From Lachnospiraceae bacterium 28-4 (lineage in GTDB: Bacteria; Bacillota; Clostridia; Lachnospirales; Lachnospiraceae): a stretch of 64,000 nucleotides of DNA. The stretch's first letter is position 1. Each line of letters begins with the position of its first letter. Below the pieces are notes generated by a model. The model did not search any database. It saw only the letters and a program-made list of their open reading frames with translations, and was not told where the DNA came from. Shown piece by piece: positions 56,815 through 64,000 of this stretch. The translations under genes were made by a program, and so were the position numbers. Where the stretch lies: positions 641,708-705,707 of the forward strand of contig KE159600.1 in NCBI GenBank assembly GCA_000403275.2, written 5' to 3'.

Positions 56815-57438
56815 ATGGAATATATGGAAGTATCAGCAAAAACAGTAAGCGATGCGATCACGGAAGCATGTCAGAAGCTGCTTGTAACGAGCGAAAAATT
56901 GGATTATATTGTTGTTGAAGAAGGTTCTTCAGGATTTCTTGGAATAGGTTCCAGGCCAGCTGTTATAAAAGCGAGGGTAAAATCTTCCATAAAAGATAAG
57001 GCAAAAGAGTTTCTCGACAGTGTTTTTGAAGCTATGGGCCTTGTTGTGACGATAAATCTCAAATATGATGAAATAGATAATTATATGGATATCGAACTGA
57101 GCGGGGATGAAATGGGTGTTTTGATAGGTAAAAGAGGACAGACCCTGGATTCTTTGCAGTATCTTGTTTCTCTTGTCATAAATAAAGAGTCTGAAAATTA
57201 TGTACGTGTTAAAGTGGATACGGAAAATTACAGACAGAGAAGAAAAGAAACTCTTGAAAATCTGGCAAAAAATATTGCTTATAAGGTAAAAAGAACAAAG
57301 CGTTCCGTTTCTCTGGAGCCTATGAATCCTTATGAAAGAAGAATTATTCATTCGGCTTTGCAGAATGACAAATATGTGGCAACTCATAGCGAAGGGGAAG
57401 AACCTTTCCGGAGAGTTGTTGTTAATTTAAAGAAGTAA
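56815..57438 (+). CDS. jag: RNA-binding protein Jag / KhpB
   Basis: 207 residues from ATG 56815 (AGGAGG eight bases upstream; GTG 56812 also fits). Jag-N domain (about 1-50), KH domain (GEMGVLIGKRGQ-like: GDEMGVLIGKRGQTLDSLQY) and R3H domain near the end (LEPMNPYERRIIHSALQN). Regulates cell-wall synthesis and RNA in Gram-positives. Confidence 0.95.
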   Translation: MEYMEVSAKTVSDAITEACQKLLVTSEKLDYIVVEEGSSGFLGIGSRPAVIKARVKSSIKDKAKEFLDSVFEAMGLVVTINLKYDEIDNYMDIELSGDEMGVLIGKRGQTLDSLQYLVSLVINKESENYVRVKVDTENYRQRRKETLENLAKNIAYKVKRTKRSVSLEPMNPYERRIIHSALQNDKYVATHSEGEEPFRRVVVNLKK

Positions 57439-57466
57439 AGAAGTATGGAAATAATATATTAATCAT

Positions 57467-57504
57467 ATAAAACCCTTGAATTTTTCGGAAGTTCAAGGGT
57501 TTTA
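57467..57504 (+). terminator. Terminator between jag and mnmE
   Basis: ATAAAACCCTTGAA pairs with TTCAAGGGTTTTAT across a 10-base loop. Ends the rpmH-jag operon, though the adjacent genes may be read through. Confidence 0.88.
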
Positions 57505-57538
57505 TCAAATGGATGATTTTTAGGAGTTTATTATTATT

Positions 57539-58969
57539 ATGAAAAGTGATACAATTACAGCGGTGGCTACCGGAATGACAGATTCCGGGATTGCCATAAT
57601 TAGAATAAGCGGTGAGAATGCGGTACAAATTGTTGACAGAATATATGAATCGAAGTCAGGAAGATCCTGTTTTCATGAATTTGCTTCCCATACGATTCAT
57701 TATGGTTATATCGTAGATAAAAGTGATAATCAAAGAAATATAATAGATGAAGTAATGGTAAGTCTGATGAAGGCTCCAAACAGTTATACGGCGGAAGATA
57801 CGGTGGAAATTAACTGTCATGGCGGTATTCTTATGACAAAAAGAATATTGGAAACCGTTATAAAAAATGGAGCCAGACTTGCGGAGCCGGGAGAATTCAC
57901 GAAGAGAGCTTTCCTGAACGGAAGAATAGATTTATCAAAAGCGGAAGCTGTAATGGATATTATTCATTCTAAAAATAAACTTGCTTTAAAAAATTCCGTA
58001 AATCAGTTAAGAGGTTCCGTTTCTGATTTTATTCAAAAAATTAGAAATGATATTATTTATGAGATAGCTTATATAGAATCTGCGCTGGATGATCCGGAAC
58101 ATATTAGTCTGGAAGGATATTCGGAAAAATTATCGATAAAGACGGAAGATATTTTACAGTCTTTGAAAAAATTAATAGATTCTGCGGATAATGGAAAAAT
58201 AATAAAGGAAGGAATTCGTACTGTTATCCTGGGAAAACCGAATGTTGGAAAGTCATCTTTTTTAAATCTTTTTACGGGAGAAGAGAAGGCTATTGTCACT
58301 GATATAGCAGGAACAACAAGGGATGTTCTGGAAGAGAGTGTTTATTTGAATGGTATTCATTTGAATGTTATGGATACCGCGGGTATACGCCAGACAAGGG
58401 ATAAAGTAGAGGGAATCGGAGTAGAAAAAGCAAGAAAATATGCGGATGAGGCGGATATTATTTTATATGTGATAGATGCTTCCGTTCCTTTGGATGAAAA
58501 TGATTATGATATTATGAAAATGATATCTGGTAAGAGGTTTATTATCCTTTTGAATAAAACGGATCTGGAAAGTTGTGTGACGGAGGATATGATAAAACAC
58601 CAACTTTTACTGAAAACCTGTTCTGGCTTTTCGATGGATACTCCTGAGAAATATCCGGTAATTAAAATTTCCGTAAAAGAAAATAAGGGAATGGATTTGT
58701 TGGAAAAAATAATAAACGATATGTTTTTCCAAGGGCATATTTCTTATGACGATGAAGTGATTATAACGAATATGCGCCATAAAGAAGCAATTATGGATGC
58801 TTATGAAAGTATGCTTCAGGTGAAAAAGAGCATTGAGAACGATATGCCGGAAGATTTTTATTCCATTGATTTGATGAGCAGTTATGCTTCTTTGGGAAAA
58901 GTAACGGGGGAAGAAGTAGGGGAAGATCTTATAAATGAAATTTTTTCTAAATTCTGTATGGGAAAATAA
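57539..58969 (+). CDS. mnmE: tRNA uridine-5-carboxymethylaminomethyl synthesis GTPase
   Basis: 476 residues. N-terminal formyl-THF-binding domain, helical domain, G domain with GKPNVGKSSFLN, DTAGIRQTRD and NKTD, and the C-terminal FCMGK (CxGK family motif). With MnmG modifies the wobble uridine of tRNAs. Confidence 0.97.
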   Translation: MKSDTITAVATGMTDSGIAIIRISGENAVQIVDRIYESKSGRSCFHEFASHTIHYGYIVDKSDNQRNIIDEVMVSLMKAPNSYTAEDTVEINCHGGILMTKRILETVIKNGARLAEPGEFTKRAFLNGRIDLSKAEAVMDIIHSKNKLALKNSVNQLRGSVSDFIQKIRNDIIYEIAYIESALDDPEHISLEGYSEKLSIKTEDILQSLKKLIDSADNGKIIKEGIRTVILGKPNVGKSSFLNLFTGEEKAIVTDIAGTTRDVLEESVYLNGIHLNVMDTAGIRQTRDKVEGIGVEKARKYADEADIILYVIDASVPLDENDYDIMKMISGKRFIILLNKTDLESCVTEDMIKHQLLLKTCSGFSMDTPEKYPVIKISVKENKGMDLLEKIINDMFFQGHISYDDEVIITNMRHKEAIMDAYESMLQVKKSIENDMPEDFYSIDLMSSYASLGKVTGEEVGEDLINEIFSKFCMGK

Positions 58970-59015
58970 AGAATATAAATATGAGATATTGATATAAAAG
59001 GAAGGAAATTTTTTC

Positions 59016-60929
59016 ATGGCCTTGGAAACAAAAGTAGCGGAAAAAGTAGATGTTTGTGTAATAGGAGCCGGCCATGCCGGATGCGAGGCAGCTCTTGCTT
59101 GTGCAAGACTAGGAATGGAAACTGTTATTTTTACGGTTAGTATAGACAGTATTGCTTTAATGCCATGCAATCCGAATATAGGAGGATCTTCGAAAGGGCA
59201 TCTGGTAAAAGAAGTGGATGCTCTTGGTGGAGAGATGGGAAAGGTTATCGATCGGACATTTATCCAATCGAAAATGTTAAACCGATCGAAAGGTCCGGCG
59301 GTACATTCTCTCAGGGCTCAGGCTGATAAAGCGGAATATTCCAGGGCTATGAGAAAAGTTTTGGAAAATCAGGATAAACTTACGATAAAACAGGCGGAAG
59401 TTTGTGAATTGCTGACGGAGAACAATAAAATTACAGGAATAAAGACTTTTACCGGTTCTGTTTATGAATGTAAGGCGGTAATTTTATGTACTGGAACTTA
59501 TTTGAAAGCAAGATGCCTTTGCGGTGAGGCTATTACATATACGGGGCCGAATGGATTACAGGCTGCAAATTATCTCACGGATTCTTTGAAAAACCTCGGA
59601 ATAGAGATAAGAAGATTTAAGACAGGAACTCCTGCCAGGATGGATAAACGGAGTATTGATTTTTCTAAAATGGAAGAACAATTCGGAGATGAAAAAGTAA
59701 TTCCTTTTTCCTTTTCTACGAATCCTGAGGATGTACAGATTGATCAGGTTTCTTGCTGGCTTACTTATACCAATGCGGATACTCATAGAATTATAAGGGA
59801 AAACCTGGATCGTTCGCCTATTTATGCAGGAGTAATTGAAGGAACGGGTCCGAGATATTGTCCTTCCATAGAGGATAAAGTAGTTAAATTTGCCGATAAA
59901 GAAAGACATCAGGTTTTTATTGAACCGGAAGGATTGTATACAAATGAAATGTATGTAGGGGGTATGTCTTCTTCTCTTCCCGAAGATGTACAGCTTGCGA
60001 TGTACCGAACAGTGCCCGGACTTGAGAATTGTAAAATAGTGAGAAATGCTTATGCTATTGAATATGATTGTATTAATGCGAAGCAGCTATATCCAACTTT
60101 GGAATTTAAAGAAGTAAAAGGACTTTTCAGTGCAGGACAGCTTAATGGAAGCAGCGGTTATGAAGAAGCGGCGGCACAAGGATTAGTTGCCGGAATCAAT
60201 GCGGCTCTTTTTATAAAAGAGAAAGAGCAGATTATTTTGGATCGTTCAGAATCATATATAGGTGTTTTGATCGATGATTTAGTAACAAAAGATAATTTTG
60301 AACCTTATCGGATGATGACTTCCAGGGCGGAATATCGCCTTTTACTCCGTCAGGATAATGCGGATCTGCGTTTGAGAGAGAAAGGATATAAGGCAGGGCT
60401 TATTTCTGAAAAAGATTATGAAGCGGTTTTGTTAAAAAAGAAAATGATAGCAGATGAAACAGAGCGGTTAAAGAATCTTATGATAGGAGCTTCTAAGAAT
60501 ATACAGCAATTTCTTTCTTCGAAGGGAAGTTCGGAATTAAAAACAGGAACAACTATGGCGGAATTGATGTGTCGTCCCGAACTGTCTTATGATATTTTAT
60601 CTGAAATTGATGCTGATAGAAAACCATTGCCTGGAGATGTAATAGAACAGGTAGAAATAGAGATAAAATATGAAGGATATATTTCCAGACAGTTAAAACA
60701 GGTAGCTCAGTTTAAGAAGATGGAAAGTAAAAAAATACCTGAAAATTTGGATTATAATGATGTGAAAAGTCTTCGGTTGGAAGCAAGGCAAAAATTAATT
60801 GAAAGCAGACCGGTATCGATCGGACAGGCTTCCCGCATATCAGGAGTTTCTCCGGCGGATATTTCTGTTTTGCTTATTTATTTGGAACAGTTTAAAAAAA
60901 TAACCAGGGTGGAGAATGAAGTTGGATAG
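59016..60929 (+). CDS. mnmG: tRNA uridine-5-carboxymethylaminomethyl synthesis enzyme
   Basis: 637 residues. FAD-binding [17 protein letters not shown] (about 17-33), conserved [21 protein letters not shown] and [13 protein letters not shown]. Partner of MnmE. AAGGAAGG precedes the ATG. Confidence 0.98.
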   Translation: MALETKVAEKVDVCVIGAGHAGCEAALACARLGMETVIFTVSIDSIALMPCNPNIGGSSKGHLVKEVDALGGEMGKVIDRTFIQSKMLNRSKGPAVHSLRAQADKAEYSRAMRKVLENQDKLTIKQAEVCELLTENNKITGIKTFTGSVYECKAVILCTGTYLKARCLCGEAITYTGPNGLQAANYLTDSLKNLGIEIRRFKTGTPARMDKRSIDFSKMEEQFGDEKVIPFSFSTNPEDVQIDQVSCWLTYTNADTHRIIRENLDRSPIYAGVIEGTGPRYCPSIEDKVVKFADKERHQVFIEPEGLYTNEMYVGGMSSSLPEDVQLAMYRTVPGLENCKIVRNAYAIEYDCINAKQLYPTLEFKEVKGLFSAGQLNGSSGYEEAAAQGLVAGINAALFIKEKEQIILDRSESYIGVLIDDLVTKDNFEPYRMMTSRAEYRLLLRQDNADLRLREKGYKAGLISEKDYEAVLLKKKMIADETERLKNLMIGASKNIQQFLSSKGSSELKTGTTMAELMCRPELSYDILSEIDADRKPLPGDVIEQVEIEIKYEGYISRQLKQVAQFKKMESKKIPENLDYNDVKSLRLEARQKLIESRPVSIGQASRISGVSPADISVLLIYLEQFKKITRVENEVG

Positions 60930-61716
60930 TTTAAAAGATTTTCATTTTGATCAAAATGTTTTTTCAAAACAATTTGAAAAAGATTTGAATGAGTTGGGAA
61001 TTCATTTGGAGGAAAAACAATTTTATCAGTTTAAGCTGTATTATGAAATACTTATGGAATGGAATTCTTTTATGAATTTAACGGCCATAACGGATTTTGA
61101 TGATGTTTTGAAAAAACATTTTATTGACAGTTTATCTATCGTAAAAGCAGATGTTTTGAAAAGAATAGATTCAGAGGAAAATGTATCGGAAGAATATGAT
61201 ATAAAAAATATTTCTATGATCGATGTGGGAACAGGTGCAGGTTTCCCTGGAATTCCTCTTAAAATTGCTTTTCCTGATTTGAATATTACTTTGTTGGATT
61301 CTTTAAAAAAGAGAGTTTGTTTTTTAGAGGAAGTCGTAAATAAACTTGAACTTAAAAATATATCTGTTATTCATGGAAGGGCGGAAGATTTTGCAAAAGA
61401 GAATGAAGGACGGGAGAAATATGATTTTTGTGTTTCCAGGGCGGTAGCAAATCTCTCTACTCTTTCGGAATATTGTATTCCTTTTGTAAAGAAAAAAGGC
61501 AAATTTATTTGTTACAAGTCGGAAAAACTGACAGATGAACTTTCAGATGCAAAAAGAGCAATTTCCCTGTTAGGTGGGAAAGTAGAAAAACAGGTGGATT
61601 TTTATCTTCCTTCTTCAGATATATATAGAAATCTTCTTATTATTGATAAAATAAAGGAAACACCGTTGAAATTTCCGAGAAAAGCAGGATTGCCTTCCAG
61701 GGAGCCGATTAAATAA
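60916..61716 (+). CDS. rsmG: 16S rRNA (guanine-527-N7)-methyltransferase
   Basis: 266 residues. SAM motif [16 protein letters not shown] and [14 protein letters not shown]. Start overlaps the mnmG end by 14 bp. A charged insert of about 15 residues near residue 90 ([16 protein letters not shown]) lies before the SAM motif. Methylates G527. Confidence 0.96.
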   Translation: MKLDSLKDFHFDQNVFSKQFEKDLNELGIHLEEKQFYQFKLYYEILMEWNSFMNLTAITDFDDVLKKHFIDSLSIVKADVLKRIDSEENVSEEYDIKNISMIDVGTGAGFPGIPLKIAFPDLNITLLDSLKKRVCFLEEVVNKLELKNISVIHGRAEDFAKENEGREKYDFCVSRAVANLSTLSEYCIPFVKKKGKFICYKSEKLTDELSDAKRAISLLGGKVEKQVDFYLPSSDIYRNLLIIDKIKETPLKFPRKAGLPSREPIK

Positions 61717-61768
61717 TATTTTCTTCTTTTTTTCTGTCAATAAAAGTAATGAAAAAAACTTTAGAATA

Positions 61769-61777
61769 TGTTATAAT
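61769..61777 (+). promoter_or_regulatory. Extended -10 promoter for the two-component genes
   Basis: TGTTATAAT is an extended -10 (TGn-TATAAT) 38 bp before the sensor kinase; the upstream -35 is weak. Confidence 0.5.
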
Positions 61778-61814
61778 TTACAATGTAATAATGTACTTTG
61801 TATGAGGTTTTATT

Positions 61815-62690
61815 ATGTCAGATGAATTATATGAAAGTTTGATAGAAATTTATAAGAGTTTTATTTTAGAAAAAGAAAATATATTAAAAAAATTAGAATT
61901 AAATAATAATGATAATGAATATCAATTATATAATAAATATTTGTACATTATAGATTCGAGAATAAATACTTTAAGCGCTCTTTTGAAACTTTTTGAGAGT
62001 TATCTTGTATCAAAAAAGAAAGGTGGTTTTGAGAAGGAGCTTATTAATAAACATCTTCAAATATTGGATATACAGGAAAAAGAAAGACATCGTATTGCAA
62101 GGGATTTGCACGATACTTCTTTGCAGAATTTGACTCATTTAACGCATAAAATAGAATTGAGTTCTTTATATATTGATGAGGATCCGGTGAGAGCGAAACT
62201 TGAACTCGAGATAATAAATAAAAAATTGCGATCTGTCATACAAGAAATTAGAAATACTATATTTGATTTACATCCTATGACATTTGATGATTTGGGCTTA
62301 AAAGAATCCTTTGAAAGATTAGTTGAAAAATTTAACGAGACATCAAAAATAGGTATAGATTATAATATTGAAAATATAAACTGTAATAATTCGCTGATAT
62401 TAATGACTATCTTCAGGATAGTAGAGGAATGTTTAAATAATGCGATTAAGCATTCAAAAGGAACCAAGATATTTTTTGAAATTAAAAAGGATAATGATGA
62501 TAATTGTTTAATTACAATTTCAGATAATGGAATAAGTTTTGATAGTAGGGATATATTATTTTCGAAGGATAATCATTTTGGACTTTCTATTTTAAGGGAA
62601 AGAGTTGAACTTTTATTAGGAACTATGGAAATTGATTCTAAGCCTGATTACGGAACTACTATTAAAATTTTGGTTCCATTGTTAGATTAA
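61815..62690 (+). CDS. Cytosolic sensor histidine kinase (NarL/DegS type)
   Basis: 291 residues, no membrane helix. N-terminal coiled coil, HisKA_3 dimerisation motif EKERHRIARDLHDTSLQNLT (phospho-His in RDLHD), then HATPase with ECLNNAIKHSKGT and GLSILRERVELLLGTM. Phosphorylates the regulator downstream. Strongly AT-rich coding. Confidence 0.93.
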   Translation: MSDELYESLIEIYKSFILEKENILKKLELNNNDNEYQLYNKYLYIIDSRINTLSALLKLFESYLVSKKKGGFEKELINKHLQILDIQEKERHRIARDLHDTSLQNLTHLTHKIELSSLYIDEDPVRAKLELEIINKKLRSVIQEIRNTIFDLHPMTFDDLGLKESFERLVEKFNETSKIGIDYNIENINCNNSLILMTIFRIVEECLNNAIKHSKGTKIFFEIKKDNDDNCLITISDNGISFDSRDILFSKDNHFGLSILRERVELLLGTMEIDSKPDYGTTIKILVPLLD

Positions 62691-62703
62691 ATTAGGGAGA
62701 AAA

Positions 62704-63354
62704 ATGAACATGAGTATTAAAGTGATGATAACGGATGACCATGTTTTAATGAGAGAAGGGGTTAGGCAGCTTTTAGAATTTGATGGTAGTATTGAAGTTA
62801 TTGCAGAGGCGGCGGATGGTATAGAGTGTCTGGAATGTTTAAAAACAGTAAAGCCGGATGTTTTATTATTAGATATAAATATGCCGAATAAAAATGGAAT
62901 TGAAGTATTAGAGATAATTAAAAATAATAATATGGATGTTAAGGTATTAATTCTTACCGTTCATAATGAAGTAGAATATTTATTGAAGGCAGTGGATATA
63001 GGAGTAGATGGTTATATTTTAAAAGATTCAAAATCAGCTGAATTAAAAAAGGCTATTAATGCTATTTATCATGGAGAAAGCTATATACAGGCGAGTTTAA
63101 TTCCTTCTTTAAATTATAGATTAGCAAATAGAGATTTTGATAAAGAAAAAATTGACTCTTTGACGAAAAGGGAATTGGAAGTCTTAATACAAGTAGCCAA
63201 TGGAATGTTTAATAAAGAAATTGCTATTATATTGAATATTAGTGAGAGAACTGTAAAGAATCATATATCTAATATTTTTAAAAAAATAGAAGTAAATGAT
63301 AGAACACAAGCAGCAGTTTTTGCTATTAAAAATAATTTAATTCAGTTATATTAA
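62704..63354 (+). CDS. LuxR/NarL-type response regulator
   Basis: 216 residues. REC domain with phospho-Asp in LLLDINMPNKNG, then LuxR HTH (LTKRELEVLIQVANGMFNKE and ISERTVKNHISNIFKKIEVN). Partner of the kinase 13 bp upstream. Targets unknown. Confidence 0.95.
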   Translation: MNMSIKVMITDDHVLMREGVRQLLEFDGSIEVIAEAADGIECLECLKTVKPDVLLLDINMPNKNGIEVLEIIKNNNMDVKVLILTVHNEVEYLLKAVDIGVDGYILKDSKSAELKKAINAIYHGESYIQASLIPSLNYRLANRDFDKEKIDSLTKRELEVLIQVANGMFNKEIAIILNISERTVKNHISNIFKKIEVNDRTQAAVFAIKNNLIQLY

Positions 63355-63378
63355 GATCTATAAAATTGTAATTTTGAA

Positions 63379-63414
63379 AATTCTATGTTTCACGTGAAAC
63401 ATAGAATTTGTTTT
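63379..63414 (+). terminator. Terminator hairpin containing parS
   Basis: AAATTCTATGTTTCAC with its complement (63378-63409 approx.), then TTTTTT. The palindromic parS forms the top of the hairpin. Confidence 0.7.
63386..63401. other. parS site
   Basis: Perfect Firmicutes parS TGTTTCACGTGAAACA. ParB binding centre for chromosome segregation. Confidence 0.93.
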
Positions 63415-63433
63415 TTATAAAAATACTATATAA

Positions 63434-63449
63434 TGTTTCACGTGAAACA
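63434..63449. other. parS site
   Basis: Second perfect TGTTTCACGTGAAACA, 48 bp after the first. Half-sites follow at 63480-63487 and 63508-63516 (TGTGAAAC, CGTGAAACA). Confidence 0.93.
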
Positions 63450-63642
63450 AATAGACCCAATATATTGTAAATAGTAAATGTGAAACATTTTATTTCATAT
63501 ATTATTGCGTGAAACATGTATTTTTATTAAATATTATTAACGGATTACGCCTATAAAAGATAAAATTATATAAAATATGTATGGATTATATATATATTTA
63601 GTGCTATAATTTTAAAAGTATAAAAAATGGAGGAATTGGTAT

Positions 63643-64000
63643 ATGGGAAAAGCTATTGCGGTGGCAAATCAGAAAGGCGGTGTAGGAAAAACAACTACAT
63701 CAATTAATTTATCTTCGGCTTTGGCATCAAAAAATAAAAAAGTATTGGTAATTGATACAGATCCACAAGGAAATACAACGAGCGGATTTGGAGTAGATAA
63801 AAATAATTTGGATAATACAATATATGAATTGTTTTTAGGAGAATGTTCTATAGAAGAATGTATTATAAAAAATGTAATAGAAGGGGTATCTTTAATACCG
63901 TCAAATGTAAATTTAGCAGCTACAGAGATTGAATTAATAGGAGTAGATAAAAAGGAATTTATATTAAAAAATGAAGTGGATTGGGTAAAGGATCAATATG
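63643..64000 (+). CDS. parA: Chromosome partitioning ATPase ParA/Soj (3' end outside window)
   Basis: 119 codons are visible. Deviant Walker A KGGVGKTTTSIN (residues about 11-22), then IDTDPQGNTTSGFG, standard for ParA/Soj. GGAGG precedes the ATG. Together with the parS sites and a ParB presumably encoded beyond the edge it segregates the origin. Confidence 0.97.
   Translation, partial: MGKAIAVANQKGGVGKTTTSINLSSALASKNKKVLVIDTDPQGNTTSGFGVDKNNLDNTIYELFLGECSIEECIIKNVIEGVSLIPSNVNLAATEIELIGVDKKEFILKNEVDWVKDQY

Overview
The window is the chromosomal replication-origin region of a low-GC Gram-positive bacterium of the class Clostridia, most likely a Lachnospiraceae member. This is inferred from gene order and protein style; the genus cannot be read from the sequence. 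Evidence for the origin is the divergent pair dnaA-dnaN-yaaA(S4)-recF-gyrB-gyrA (minus strand, 54.1 to 45.5 kb) and rpmH-rnpA-yidD-yidC-jag-mnmE-mnmG-rsmG-parA (plus strand, 54.7 to 64 kb). Between them lies about 610 bp of AT-rich DNA with seven DnaA-box-like 9-mers. Two perfect parS sites lie just before parA. Most genes are transcribed away from oriC, and genes close to oriC are visibly more AT-rich than those at the left end.

Left to right. 0-3 kb: a sugar ABC importer (binding lipoprotein and two permeases, the second cut by the window edge). 3.1-5.6 kb: exonuclease III, a 158-bp palindrome and a DUF3810 membrane metalloprotein. 5.6-8.3 kb: a DUF2975 / XRE regulator / DUF4153 operon. 8.3-11.1 kb: two MATE exporters. 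11.26-11.97 kb: two remarkable inverted structured repeats, each a long near-perfect palindrome with unrelated outer arms around a common core of about 140 bp. 12-14.8 kb: two metallophosphoesterases around a DUF4474 protein. 15-17.1 kb: an AlbA_2-type regulator with an operator-embedded promoter, then an ISL3-like transposase remnant abutting a truncated AbrB-type gene. 17.2-21.3 kb: an alpha-glucosidase and an ABC exporter. 22.3-28.8 kb: a self-contained phosphotransferase operon with its own EI, HPr, EIIA, EIIB, EIIC and PRD regulator, plus an RDD membrane protein and an unrecognised 83-residue protein.

29-34.3 kb is an accessory island. It holds a regulated ABC module with twin operator-promoters, scars of a Tn1549-like element (serine recombinase tail, TnpW, TnpV), an AbiE-type toxin-antitoxin pair with a possible third tiny cistron, and an IS200/IS605 remnant. 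34.5-45.5 kb returns to housekeeping or metabolic genes: a SurA/PrsA-like foldase, flotillin, a nitroreductase interrupted by an in-frame amber codon, a cytidylate-kinase-like protein, a cation/proton antiporter, an S1-domain protein, a glycogen-debranching enzyme, fructokinase and a Ca2+/Na+ antiporter. A NarL/DegU-type two-component pair sits between rsmG and parA.

The genes suggest a saccharolytic fermenter: sugar ABC and PTS uptake, alpha-glucosidase, debranching enzyme and fructokinase. The most novel-looking objects are the paired palindromic elements at 11.3-12.0 kb. They look like structured RNA or hairpin DNA and not like protein-coding sequence. A short relative of their terminal arm lies at 37.4 kb.
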